Below, piece after piece: positions 15,847-24,050 of a stretch of DNA of 64,000 nt; position 1 is the stretch's first letter; each line of letters begins with the position of its first letter. The notes under the pieces were generated by a model, which did not search any database, was not told the DNA's origin, and worked only from the letters and a program-made list of their open reading frames with translations. The DNA is taken from positions 186,001 to 250,000 of the forward strand of contig CAQTYU010000002.1 of NCBI GenBank assembly GCA_948890655.1, in the 5' to 3' direction. This DNA comes from Christensenellaceae bacterium (GTDB lineage: Bacteria > Bacillota > Clostridia > Christensenellales > Borkfalkiaceae). The position numbers and the translations under genes are program-made.

Positions 15847-15878
15847 AGCCCCCTTGGCGAATTTACGCCAAGGGGGCT
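15847..15878. terminator. Hairpin between XRE gene and RNase P RNA
   Basis: A 13-bp perfect stem (15847-15859 with 15866-15878) lies between the convergent XRE and RNase P RNA genes. The T tracts on both sides are poor, so stem strength must carry termination. Confidence 0.65.
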
Positions 15879-15886
15879 ATATTTCA

Positions 15887-16242
15887 GTTTGAGATTAATC
15901 TGTAAGCCGAGTTCTGTCGTGTACGGTCATCTATCTAATCTTGCAGTCGCCTGCAAGCTCAAGCGATATTCACGGCTGTAAGCAGACGGGCAGCCTTGGC
16001 ATTTAAGCCAGCTTACAACCCAATCTTGCATCGGGTGGGGTTTAATTGGCTCCCCCTGTTACCAAGGGGACGGTGAGCTCTTACCTCGCCATTCCAACCT
16101 TACAGACAAAGTCTGCGGTATATTTCTGTTCACTTTCCTTGAAGTCGCCTCCTCCTGCCGTTAACAGGCACCCTTGCCCTGCGATGCTCGGACTTTCCTC
16201 ACGCCACTCACGTGGCCCGCGACCGTATAATTAACTCAAACC
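15887..16242 (-). ncRNA. rnpB: RNase P RNA, class A type
   Basis: On the minus strand the universally conserved GAGGAAAGTCCG (CR I) occurs near the 5' end, and the 3' part has AGAACTCGGCTTAC (CR V region). The two ends pair through a P1 helix of about 12 bp with one bulge (16231-16242 with 15887-15899), which fixes the limits. The RNA is the catalytic part of RNase P, which matures the 5' ends of tRNAs. The roughly 355-base size and layout fit the ancestral class A form. A good promoter sits directly upstream. Confidence 0.95.
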
Positions 16243-16248
16243 TTAAAT

Positions 16249-16278
16249 ATTATAACACTTTTTTTAAAATAGGGGCAA
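16249..16278 (-). promoter_or_regulatory. Promoter of RNase P RNA
   Basis: TTGCCC (16273-16278), 18 bases, then perfect TATAAT (16249-16254), placing the start at about 16242, exactly where the P1 helix begins. Confidence 0.75.
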
Positions 16279-16295
16279 GTATTTTACCGTTTAAG

Positions 16296-16324
16296 TTGCT
16301 TTTTAACCCGATTTATTTTACAAT
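16296..16324 (+). promoter_or_regulatory. Promoter of pyruvate kinase
   Basis: TTGCTT (16296-16301), 17 bases, TACAAT (16319-16324). It is divergent from the RNase P promoter. Confidence 0.55.
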
Positions 16325-16344
16325 AATCAGTGAGGTATTTTTAT

Positions 16345-17763
16345 ATGAAGAAAACCAAGATTATCTGTACATTGGGTCCCGCAAGCGACACGGAAGTAGT
16401 CCTGTCCGATTTGATTGACGCGGGAATGAACGTAGCGCGCCTTAACTTTTCACACGGCACACACGAGGACCACGCAAAAAAGATTGCAATGATTAAAAAG
16501 CTTCGGGAAGAAAAGAAAGCACCTATCGCTATTCTTCTGGATACGAAAGGTCCCGAATTCAGAATTAAAACCTTTGAAAAGGGTAAAATCACTTTAAAAG
16601 ACGGTGATACTTTCACTTTCACCACGGACGAAATCGTCGGCGACAAATCGAGGGTTTCAGTTTCGTTCAAGGGCATTTGCGAGCAGATGTTCCCCGGCGA
16701 CAAAATTCTTTTGAATAACGGACTTATGATTTTCGAGGTCGTTAAAGTCGAAAAACCCAACGTTATCTGCAAAACTATCGTCGGCGGAATACTTTCGGAC
16801 AGAAAGTCAATGTTCTTTCCTGACAAAGAGCTTGAAATGACCTACCTTTCCGAACAGGACAAAGCCGACCTTAAATTCGGCGTCGAACAGGGCGTCGACT
16901 TCGTCGCGGCTTCGTTCGTTTCCAAAGCGCAGGACGTCGTTGATATAAGAGACTGGCTCAGAGAGTGCGGCTCACCCGACGGACAGATAGAAATTATCGC
17001 TAAAATCGAAAGCCGCGCCGGCGTAAACAACCTTGACGGAATATTGAAAGTCTGCGACGGAATAATGGTTGCGCGCGGCGACCTCGGCGTAGAAGTACCG
17101 TTCGAGGAACTGCCCAGCATTCAGAAAACTATCATAAAGAAATGCCGTATCTGCGGCAAGCGTTCAATCACCGCAACCGAAATGTTAGAGTCAATGATTA
17201 AACAGCCCCGCCCCACCCGTGCGGAAATTTCGGACGTCGCCAATGCTGTTTACGACGGTTCTTCCGCGATTATGCTTTCGGGTGAAACTGCCGCGGGCGC
17301 ATACCCCGTAGAAGCTGTTAAAGCAATGTCAAAGATTGCGGCGCAGGCAGAAGCAAACACCTCTTACATCGCACACATTAACGAAAAAGACTATAACATT
17401 ACCAAACTTTCGGAGGCGCTTGCACACTCCGCGTGTACTCTCGCGCACGATATCGGCGCAAAAGTTATCGTCGTATGCACCCGCACCGGCGGCACGGCGA
17501 GAACGGTTTCAAGATTCCGCCCTATGATTGACATTATCGGTATGACTACCGACGAAATCGCTTACAGAAAGCTTGCGTTAAGCTGGGGCGTCATTCCCGT
17601 AATGAGCGAAGAATTTTATTCGGTAGACGTCCTCTTCCACTACGCTAAGCGCGCCGCGCTTGATTCGGGCATAGTCGAAAAAGGCGACAAAATCGTCCTA
17701 ACAGGCGGCACGCCAAACGGCAAAAGCGGCAACTCTAACCTTATAAACGTAGAAACGGTTTAA
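16345..17763 (+). CDS. pyk: Pyruvate kinase
   Basis: The enzyme converts phosphoenolpyruvate and ADP to pyruvate and ATP, the last step of glycolysis. The N-terminal 'TKIICTLGPASDTEVVL', 'ARLNFSHGTHEDH', the metal site region 'EIIAKIESRAGVNNLDGIL', 'GIMVARGDLGVEVP' and 'TATEMLESMIKQPRPTRAE' are all present, followed by the C-terminal allosteric domain ('VVCTRTGGTARTVSRFRP'). At 472 residues it is the standard bacterial form and lacks the extra C-terminal domain of Bacillus enzymes. The ATG at 16345 follows GTGAGG by nine bases. It is monocistronic, with its own promoter and terminator. Confidence 0.97.
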   Translation: MKKTKIICTLGPASDTEVVLSDLIDAGMNVARLNFSHGTHEDHAKKIAMIKKLREEKKAPIAILLDTKGPEFRIKTFEKGKITLKDGDTFTFTTDEIVGDKSRVSVSFKGICEQMFPGDKILLNNGLMIFEVVKVEKPNVICKTIVGGILSDRKSMFFPDKELEMTYLSEQDKADLKFGVEQGVDFVAASFVSKAQDVVDIRDWLRECGSPDGQIEIIAKIESRAGVNNLDGILKVCDGIMVARGDLGVEVPFEELPSIQKTIIKKCRICGKRSITATEMLESMIKQPRPTRAEISDVANAVYDGSSAIMLSGETAAGAYPVEAVKAMSKIAAQAEANTSYIAHINEKDYNITKLSEALAHSACTLAHDIGAKVIVVCTRTGGTARTVSRFRPMIDIIGMTTDEIAYRKLALSWGVIPVMSEEFYSVDVLFHYAKRAALDSGIVEKGDKIVLTGGTPNGKSGNSNLINVETV

Positions 17764-17780
17764 AAACCGTATATATAAGC

Positions 17781-17816
17781 AAACAGCTCACGGGCTATTC
17801 CCGTGAGCTGTTTTTT
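17781..17816. terminator. Terminator after pyruvate kinase
   Basis: A 13-bp perfect stem (17782-17794 with 17800-17812) followed by six Ts. The stop codon of the convergent HxlR gene lies in its T tract. Confidence 0.9.
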
Positions 17817-18213
17817 ATTCGAGTCCTAATAATTCCCGTATCTGCCCGTCCGTATACGGGCTTACGTAATCAGGCGCGCATAAGTGCGTTTGACTCCACA
17901 TCATCATTTGCGTCAATACGGGGACGAAACTTTTCCCGAGCTTTGTCAAAGTATATTCTACCCTTGGCGGAATTTCTTTGTAAATTTCGCGGTGAATAAA
18001 GCCGTCGTCCTCTAATTCGCGCAACTGTTTTGTAAGCGTTGACTGCGTTATCCCGTCCATTCTCCTCAACAGTTCACCAAACCGTTGCACTTTACTTATG
18101 GCAATATACCAAAGTATAAGAATTTTCCATTTACCGCTTAACACGGCTTGTAACGTACTAATAGGCACACACCGCGCCATAACTTCCCTTTTTCGGAATT
18201 TGTTATCAGTCAT
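17815..18213 (-). CDS. HxlR-family transcriptional regulator
   Basis: The 132-residue winged-helix protein shows the HxlR core: 'LSGKWKILILWYI', 'QRFGELLRRMDGITQSTLTK', 'LRELEDDGFIHREIY' and 'PRVEYTLTKLGKSFVPVL'. Such dimers sense aldehydes, quinones or oxidants, often through a Cys near the N-terminus; 'ARCVPI' places a Cys there. GGAG precedes the ATG. It is divergent from the radical SAM gene at 18359, the probable target. An 8-bp hairpin (18235-18242 with 18247-18254) lies in its leader. Confidence 0.88.
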   Translation of the reverse strand: MTDNKFRKREVMARCVPISTLQAVLSGKWKILILWYIAISKVQRFGELLRRMDGITQSTLTKQLRELEDDGFIHREIYKEIPPRVEYTLTKLGKSFVPVLTQMMMWSQTHLCAPDYVSPYTDGQIRELLGLE

Positions 18214-18234
18214 AATAACTCCTTGCTTCTAAAT

Positions 18235-18254
18235 AGCGGTTTACAAAAACCGCT
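18235..18254. repeat. Short inverted repeat in hxlR leader
   Basis: An 8-bp perfect inverted repeat with a 4-base loop, 20 bases before the HxlR start. It could be an operator or an RNA hairpin. Confidence 0.5.
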
Positions 18255-18303
18255 CAAACCCAATGATATCTTTTTTGATACTACTACTAAATAAAGACAG
18301 TAC

Positions 18304-18333
18304 TTGAAACGCAATACCGTTCTAAATTACAAT
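18304..18333 (+). promoter_or_regulatory. Promoter of the radical SAM gene
   Basis: TTGAAA (18304-18309), 18 bases, TACAAT (18328-18333). An 8-bp inverted repeat has one arm in the spacer (18313-18320) and one over the ribosome site (18347-18354), a possible HxlR target. Confidence 0.6.
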
Positions 18334-18358
18334 TAAGAAAAAAAGGACGGTATTTTTT

Positions 18359-19243
18359 ATGCACTACACGGGAACGGTATGGCGCCCGCCTTACGAAGCT
18401 TGGTCGGCTTTGTTGCAAGTAACGGCAGGTTGCACACACCATAAATGCAAATTCTGCACACTATACGAAGACGTTCCGTTCAAATTCCGTATTTCCGCTA
18501 TGCAGGAAATCGAAGCGGACCTGAAAGAATTATACTTCCATTCACCCGACGTGACAAGATTATTTTTAGTCGGGGCTAACCCATTCGTTCTTTCCACAGC
18601 AAAACTCAGAAATATAGCGTATTTGGCAAAACAGTATCTTCACCGATTAACGACTATCGGCTGTTTTGCGAGAATAACAGACATCTCCCCCAAAAGTATA
18701 GAAGAATTAAAGCAATTACGCAGCTGCGGCTTTAACGGCGTAACTATCGGCGTGGAAACAGGCGACGACGAAGCGCTTGCATTTATGCACAAAGGCTATA
18801 CTTCTACCGACATATTAGAACAATGCCGTAAGCTCGACGAAGCAGGAATCGAATATAATTTCTTCTATCTTACAGGAATTTACGGAAAAGGTAAAAGTGC
18901 AGACGGAGTTGAAAACACTTTAAAAGTATTTAACCAACTCAACCCTAAAATCGTCGGCGCATCTATGCTTACCATCTATACTAATTCAGAGTTATATAGC
19001 GAAATACAAAAAGGAAATTGGGTTGAAGAAAGCGAAACGGAAAAATACAACGAGCTGAAAAAGCTTATAAATGGTTTATTGATAAGAACACATTTTGCCG
19101 CTTTAGGCGCGTCGAACGCTTTGCAGCTACACGGAGATTTACCGTCGGATAAAGCGGAGTTAATCTCCGCGATTGACGAAACCGTAGCCCGCTTCGGAGA
19201 AAACCGGTTAAGACAGTACAGAAAAAATCTGAAACATCTGTAA
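18359..19243 (+). CDS. Radical SAM protein of unknown function
   Basis: The protein of 294 residues has cysteines 25, 30 and 33 in 'AGCTHHKCKFC', a CxxxxCxxC arrangement seen in a family of radical SAM proteins related to COG1032, in place of the classical CxxxCxxC. A TIM-barrel core follows, with 'VTIGVETGDDEAL' as the SAM-binding strand. No SPASM or B12 domain is present. AGGA precedes the ATG. It is divergent from an HxlR regulator, which suggests induction by a reactive small molecule, but the substrate cannot be told. A strong terminator follows. Confidence 0.85.
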   Translation: MHYTGTVWRPPYEAWSALLQVTAGCTHHKCKFCTLYEDVPFKFRISAMQEIEADLKELYFHSPDVTRLFLVGANPFVLSTAKLRNIAYLAKQYLHRLTTIGCFARITDISPKSIEELKQLRSCGFNGVTIGVETGDDEALAFMHKGYTSTDILEQCRKLDEAGIEYNFFYLTGIYGKGKSADGVENTLKVFNQLNPKIVGASMLTIYTNSELYSEIQKGNWVEESETEKYNELKKLINGLLIRTHFAALGASNALQLHGDLPSDKAELISAIDETVARFGENRLRQYRKNLKHL

Positions 19244-19256
19244 ATTCAAAAAATTG

Positions 19257-19290
19257 AAAAGGTGCGATATTTTATCGCACCTTTTTATTT
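19257..19290. terminator. Terminator closing the Opp operon and radical SAM gene
   Basis: A 9-bp perfect stem (19261-19269 with 19273-19281), extended by four A-T pairs, is flanked by A and T runs and serves both convergent units. Confidence 0.88.
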
Positions 19291-19536
19291 CAGCCAGAAA
19301 TATGCAAGCAAAAAGACAAACGAAAACATAAGCACGGAAATGATGATAAACGGAGCAATCGCCGCAAACGCGCCCCTTACCATAGCCCAATACTCTTTTC
19401 TTGAAACTTTTTGCCTGTTTTTACGCGACTCGTCCTGCTTTTTTGCGTTGGGGTTATACCATTTAAAACCGTCAACGTTCATATCGGCGAAACTTGTCGT
19501 CGTATCAAGGTCGTCGTCAGGCTTTTTCTTTGCCAT
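19285..19536 (-). CDS. Small single-span membrane protein, last gene of Opp operon
   Basis: The protein has 83 residues. The first 55 are soluble, charged and rich in Lys/Asp, with 'DGFKWYNPNAKK'; one membrane helix follows ('APFIIISVLMFSFVFLLAYF') at the C-terminus. I recognise no family. The gene overlaps oppF by 20 bases, so it is translated from the same message as the peptide importer. A role in assembling or regulating the importer is only inferred from position. The stop lies at the edge of the operon terminator. Confidence 0.75.
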   Translation of the reverse strand: MAKKKPDDDLDTTTSFADMNVDGFKWYNPNAKKQDESRKNRQKVSRKEYWAMVRGAFAAIAPFIIISVLMFSFVFLLAYFWLK

Positions 19537-20641
19537 CGCTCTCCTCTTTGTTCTTCTTTTTGAGCACCCTCATATCTTCCTTTGCAAGCGCTGTAATTCT
19601 TTCAAGTTCTTCGGCTTTCTTCAACTCTTCTTTGCAAGCAATATTCTCCTCGGGCGTGTTGTAAAGGTGACAGGCACAGAAATGCCCTTTTTCTACCTCT
19701 TTATAAATAGGTTTTACCTTTTCGCAAATATCCATGCAGTGCTCGCACCGAGTGTGGAACTTGCAGCCCTTGGGCGGGTTAACGGGCGACGGCAAGTCGC
19801 CTTTCAACAGAATTCTGTTCATCTTGACGTGCGGGTTAGGCACGGGCACCGCCGAGAAAAGCGCCTTTGTGTACGGGTGCAGAGTGTTTGAGAAAATCGA
19901 CTCCTTAGTGCCGTACTCAACCATACTGCCGAGGTACATTACGCCGACTTCGTCCGAAATGTGCTTAACGACGGACAAATCGTGCGAAATGAACACGTAC
20001 GTCAGGCCCAACTCTTTCTGCAATTCTTTAAGCATATTAATTATCTGCGCCTGAATGGAAACGTCAAGCGCGGAAACAGGCTCGTCGCATATAACGAGGT
20101 CGGGCTTTAACGCAAGCGCGCGGGCAATACAAATTCTTTGCCTCTGACCGCCCGAAAACTCATGCGGGTAACGCTCGTAATAGTGCGGCTGAAGTCCGCA
20201 CATCTTCATAACGCTTAAAATGTAATCGTGATACTCTTCCTTGGGCACGATTTTGTGCTCGCGCACAGCCTCGCCGATAATCTCGCCGACGGTAAGTCTT
20301 GGCGAAAGGCTCGCGTAAGGGTCCTGGAAAATCATTTGCATATTCGGGCGGAGTTTGTTGAACTCGCGGTTCTTTATCTTTGAAACTTCCTGCCCCTTGA
20401 ACCAGATTTCCCCGCCCGTAACGTCGTAAAGGCGCAGAACGGTTCTTCCCATAGTCGTCTTACCGCAACCGCTTTCACCGACTATGCCGAGGGTCTTGCC
20501 CTTTTCGATAGAGAACGTAACGCCGTCAACGGCTTTCAGGTACTTAGTGGGTCTACCGAAAAGCGTAGAGTCCACCACGAAATACTGTTTTAAATCTTTA
20601 ACTTCTAAAAGAGGTGCTTCGCTTACTTCGTTTTCAGCCAT
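19517..20641 (-). CDS. oppF: Oligopeptide ABC importer ATPase OppF
   Basis: The ATPase has P-loop 'GESGCGKTT', signature 'FSGGQRQRICIARALALKP', Walker B 'LVICDEPVSALD' and switch 'ISHDLSVV'. The C-terminal oligopeptide/dipeptide extension holds the Cys cluster 'CKFHTRCEHCMDIC', typical of OppF/DppF. It pairs with OppD to energise peptide uptake. AGGAGG precedes the ATG, and only one base separates it from oppD. The final 40 residues are a charged tail unusual for the family. Confidence 0.93.
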   Translation of the reverse strand: MAENEVSEAPLLEVKDLKQYFVVDSTLFGRPTKYLKAVDGVTFSIEKGKTLGIVGESGCGKTTMGRTVLRLYDVTGGEIWFKGQEVSKIKNREFNKLRPNMQMIFQDPYASLSPRLTVGEIIGEAVREHKIVPKEEYHDYILSVMKMCGLQPHYYERYPHEFSGGQRQRICIARALALKPDLVICDEPVSALDVSIQAQIINMLKELQKELGLTYVFISHDLSVVKHISDEVGVMYLGSMVEYGTKESIFSNTLHPYTKALFSAVPVPNPHVKMNRILLKGDLPSPVNPPKGCKFHTRCEHCMDICEKVKPIYKEVEKGHFCACHLYNTPEENIACKEELKKAEELERITALAKEDMRVLKKKNKEESDGKEKA

Positions 20642-20642
20642 A

Positions 20643-21944
20643 TTAAACCTCCTTTCCGTTTTCTTTTGATTTATAAAGATAGCACGAAACGCTGTGTGTA
20701 GGCGATACCTTTATAAGCTCGGGGTATTCCCCCGCGCACTCCGAACGGCAGGACTCGCACCTGTCGCGGAAGTAGCAATAGTCGGGCATATCAACAGGGT
20801 TGGGCACAAAACCGGGAATACAGTAAAGCGATTCGACTTCACCGTCAACGGTCGGTTTACTCTTCTGTAAGCCAATCGTGTACGGGTGCATAGGATGGTC
20901 GAAAATATCCTCCGCCGTGCCCATTTCTATTACTTTGCCAGCATACATAACGACAACGAAGTCCGCCATTTCCGCAACCACGCCCAAGTCGTGCGTGATA
21001 AGCATAATACTGCCGTTAATCTTCTGTTTGATTTCCTTTAATAAATCGAGAATCTGCGCCTGAATGGTAACGTCGAGCGCTGTAGTCGGCTCGTCAGCAA
21101 TAATAAGGCGCGGGTTGCAAAGAAGCGCCATTGCAATCATAACCCTTTGGCGCATACCGCCCGATAGCTCGTGCGGGTATTTCTTATAAACTCCCTCGGG
21201 GTCGGCCATACCGACAAGATTAAGCATTTCAAGACTTCTGGCTTTAGCGTTTTCCTTAGATATACCCTCAAGATGCAAAAGCGCAACCTCGTCAAGCTGG
21301 TTTCCGACCGTGAACACGGGGTTAAGGGAAGTCATAGGCTCCTGAAAAATCATTGCGATTTCACTACCGCGGATTGTACGCATAGCATCGACTGGCATCT
21401 TTGCAATGTCAACAACGAGCTCTTCCCTCTCGTACATATTTCCGCCGAGCTCGTTTTTCTTTATAACGGGCTTGCCTTTTTTGTCGAGAACGGGCTCTTC
21501 GCCGTTCACACCCGTGCGGGTTTCGTAAACGGGAATTTTCCTCCCCTTGTCGTCACGCTTAAAGCTATGGCTTTTGAACCTTATAGAGCCGCTTACAATC
21601 TGCCCCGCGGGTCCTTGAACAAGTTGCATAGTCGAAAGCGAAGTTACGGACTTACCGCAACCGCTCTCGCCCACGACGCCGACCGTCGAGCCTTCGGGAA
21701 TGGAGAACGACACTCCGTTTACCGCCTTAACGACGCCCGCGTCGGTGAAAAAAAAGGTGTGCAAATCGTCGAGTTCGAGAATGTTGGTCGGGTCCTTCAT
21801 TTCCGTTACGAACTCTTCTTCCTTTATCTTTCTCTTCTTGCGTTTTTCGAAGTATTTCGTCTGCTTAGCGTTTTCCTTAGCTATGCGGCGGGACTCCGCG
21901 CCCGAGATATAATGCGATTTTTTTGAATTATTTTCTTCGGACAT
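20643..21944 (-). CDS. oppD: Oligopeptide ABC importer ATPase OppD, with extension and insert
   Basis: The core has 'GESGCGKSV', 'ELSGGMRQRVMIAMALLCNP', 'LIIADEPTTALD' and 'ITHDLGVVAEMADFVVVMYAG', the OppD hallmarks, plus the C-terminal Cys cluster 'CYFRDRCESCRSEC'. At 433 residues it is about 100 longer than usual. It carries a basic N-terminal extension of some 50 residues ('KYFEKRKKRKIKEEE') and an insert near residues 125-180 between the P-loop and Q-loop. It sits between oppC and oppF with 4-base and 1-base gaps. Confidence 0.93.
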   Translation of the reverse strand: MSEENNSKKSHYISGAESRRIAKENAKQTKYFEKRKKRKIKEEEFVTEMKDPTNILELDDLHTFFFTDAGVVKAVNGVSFSIPEGSTVGVVGESGCGKSVTSLSTMQLVQGPAGQIVSGSIRFKSHSFKRDDKGRKIPVYETRTGVNGEEPVLDKKGKPVIKKNELGGNMYEREELVVDIAKMPVDAMRTIRGSEIAMIFQEPMTSLNPVFTVGNQLDEVALLHLEGISKENAKARSLEMLNLVGMADPEGVYKKYPHELSGGMRQRVMIAMALLCNPRLIIADEPTTALDVTIQAQILDLLKEIKQKINGSIMLITHDLGVVAEMADFVVVMYAGKVIEMGTAEDIFDHPMHPYTIGLQKSKPTVDGEVESLYCIPGFVPNPVDMPDYCYFRDRCESCRSECAGEYPELIKVSPTHSVSCYLYKSKENGKEV

Positions 21945-21948
21945 TTAT

Positions 21949-23013
21949 TTACCTCTTCATTTTCGGGTCAAATGCGTCCCTCAAACCGTCGCCGACGAAG
22001 TTGAAAGCGAGAATTGCAAGCGTAATACATATGCCGGGCGGAACCCAGAAGTTCGGGAAGTTACTAAGCCTGATACTGTTTGAAGCCGAGTTTATCATTG
22101 TGCCCCAGGTTGCAGTCAAAGGCGGCGCACCGATACCGAGGAAGCCCAGCGTTGCTTCGGTCAGAATTATACTGCCGAGCCCGAGCGTCATCGAAACGAT
22201 AAGTTGCGGCAATACATTCGGCAGAAGGTGCTTGAAAATTTTCCTCTTGACCGAAAGTCCCGAACACTTCGCGGCAAGCATAAAGTCCTGCTCTCTCAAC
22301 GACAGTATCTGCCCGCGCACAAGCCGCGCGATTCCCGCCCAGCCTATCAGGGTCAGAATACCCATCATATAATATAGTCGGATAATCGAATTAATTCCCG
22401 CAGCGTCGAACACCGTGGAAAAGATAAGCATAATCGGCAACGTCGGTATACAGTACAGTATATCTGTAAGACGCATAATAAAGTTATCCACCCGCCCGCC
22501 GAAATAACCGGCAAGCCCGCCTAAAATTACGCCGATCAGCGTTTCCAACAGCACGACGACAAAGCCTATCGTCAAGGAAACCCTTCCGCCGTACATAAGG
22601 CGCGTAAATAAATCGTAACCGTTTTCGTCCGTGCCGAGCCAGTGCTCCGCCGACGGCGCGGCTTCACTGTTCCACTCGCTGGTAGAAATCGAAATGTCGT
22701 AGCCGATATGCACGTTTCCGTCAGCGTCGGTGTATCTTACTTCGCTGTAATTTACAATCGTCTTACCCGAAGTATCCCTCTGCGTTTCGCCCCAAGGCGA
22801 TATAAGAGGACCGAAGAAAGAGATAACGAACAGCGCAACCAGTATGACAAGACCGACTATCGAAAGTTTAGAGCGGAAAAACCGTTTTGCAACGGTTCTG
22901 CCCGGCGAAAGGACTTTTACCCTGTCGCCAAGCACTTCACCGTGGAGGTCGTTGAATTTTTGGTCCGTGCCCGCGTCTGTTTTTTCGGTTTCGGGCATTT
23001 TTTCTTCTTCCAT
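21949..23013 (-). CDS. oppC: Oligopeptide ABC importer permease OppC
   Basis: After a soluble N-terminal 40 residues and a first membrane helix ('LSIVGLVILVALFVISFFGP') there is an external loop of about 70 residues and five more helices with the binding-protein-dependent permease motif ('LTLIGWAGIARLVRGQILSL'). The 'HWLGTDENGYDLFTRLMYGG' segment is the classical OppC/DppC mark. AGGAGG precedes the ATG. It forms the membrane channel with OppB. Confidence 0.94.
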   Translation of the reverse strand: MEEEKMPETEKTDAGTDQKFNDLHGEVLGDRVKVLSPGRTVAKRFFRSKLSIVGLVILVALFVISFFGPLISPWGETQRDTSGKTIVNYSEVRYTDADGNVHIGYDISISTSEWNSEAAPSAEHWLGTDENGYDLFTRLMYGGRVSLTIGFVVVLLETLIGVILGGLAGYFGGRVDNFIMRLTDILYCIPTLPIMLIFSTVFDAAGINSIIRLYYMMGILTLIGWAGIARLVRGQILSLREQDFMLAAKCSGLSVKRKIFKHLLPNVLPQLIVSMTLGLGSIILTEATLGFLGIGAPPLTATWGTMINSASNSIRLSNFPNFWVPPGICITLAILAFNFVGDGLRDAFDPKMKR

Positions 23014-23024
23014 TCTCTCCCTCC

Positions 23025-24023
23025 TTACTTTCCTAGTTTTACGCGAGGGTCTACAACTGCGTACATGATATCGGTCAGCAATATACCGATTACGGTCAAT
23101 ACCGCAATGAACATATCGTATCCCATAATAAAGAATATATCGCCGTCTTTCGTCATCTTATAGGCAAGGTTACCTATACCGTCGATTGCAAACACCTGTT
23201 CGATAATCATCGAACCGCCGAAAAGAGTCGGTAATATTCCCGAAAGCGTAGTTACAAGCGGAATAAGCGTGTTTCTGAAAACGTGCTTATAAACGACTTT
23301 GCCTTCCGAAAGCCCCTTTGCCCTTGCCGTGCGGATATAGTCGGCGTTCAGAACTTCCAAAGTGTTCGTTCGCGTATACCTCATCATAGAGCCGATTGAA
23401 AGTATAGTCAGAACGAAAATCGGAAGAATAAGGTGCCAGACGTTATCCATAAACGCCATAAAGCCCGTATAGTTTGCGGTAGGCGTATTCAAACCGCCGT
23501 TAGGGAACCAGCCTAAATCTACCGAGAATATCTTTATAACTATACTTGCAAAGAAGAACGACGGAAACGATATGCCTATCATTGTAAGGACTGTTACCGT
23601 ATAGTCCAGCTTTCCGTATTGGTTGCAGGCGCACTTGATGCCGAGGGGAATTGCAATTACTAGCTCTAAAACAAGCGCAATCAAAGAAATCGCGAACGAT
23701 ACGCCCATATTGTTGAAGATTTCTTCCCCGACCGGCTTACCGTCAAAGCTGGTGCCTAAATCTCCGGAAAAGAATGCGGTTATCCACTTCCACCATCCGC
23801 CGACGATACCGCCGAACGAATTGTCGAGAAGATTATACCTTGCAAGAATCATATCGATCGTAGCCTGCGCCTGTTCTTCAGTAACACCGCTGTTCACCAA
23901 AGACTCAAACTTTCTGTTGATATAATCGGGGGGCATAACCCTGACGAGCGCGTAAAGAATTATCGATACGCCCAAAAGTATGAAAACCGCCATCAGCAGC
24001 CTTTTTATTACGTATTTAACCAT
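23025..24023 (-). CDS. oppB: Oligopeptide ABC importer permease OppB
   Basis: Six membrane helices and the family start 'VKYVIKRLLMAVFILLGVS' identify OppB. The ATPase-coupling loop 'YIRTARAKGLSEGKVVYKHV' is intact, as is the C-terminal 'DIMYAVVDPRVKLGK'. The external loop between helices 1 and 2 is typical. It starts 27 bases after oppA. Confidence 0.94.
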   Translation of the reverse strand: MVKYVIKRLLMAVFILLGVSIILYALVRVMPPDYINRKFESLVNSGVTEEQAQATIDMILARYNLLDNSFGGIVGGWWKWITAFFSGDLGTSFDGKPVGEEIFNNMGVSFAISLIALVLELVIAIPLGIKCACNQYGKLDYTVTVLTMIGISFPSFFFASIVIKIFSVDLGWFPNGGLNTPTANYTGFMAFMDNVWHLILPIFVLTILSIGSMMRYTRTNTLEVLNADYIRTARAKGLSEGKVVYKHVFRNTLIPLVTTLSGILPTLFGGSMIIEQVFAIDGIGNLAYKMTKDGDIFFIMGYDMFIAVLTVIGILLTDIMYAVVDPRVKLGK

Positions 24024-24050
24024 TTTGTATAAACTGCTCCGAATGTTCGA

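Noticed and set aside
15887..16242. Considered a group of small protein genes or a T-box in this structured stretch
   Set aside because: The conserved RNase P cores and P1 pairing explain the whole region; the short frames seen in it have no ribosome sites.
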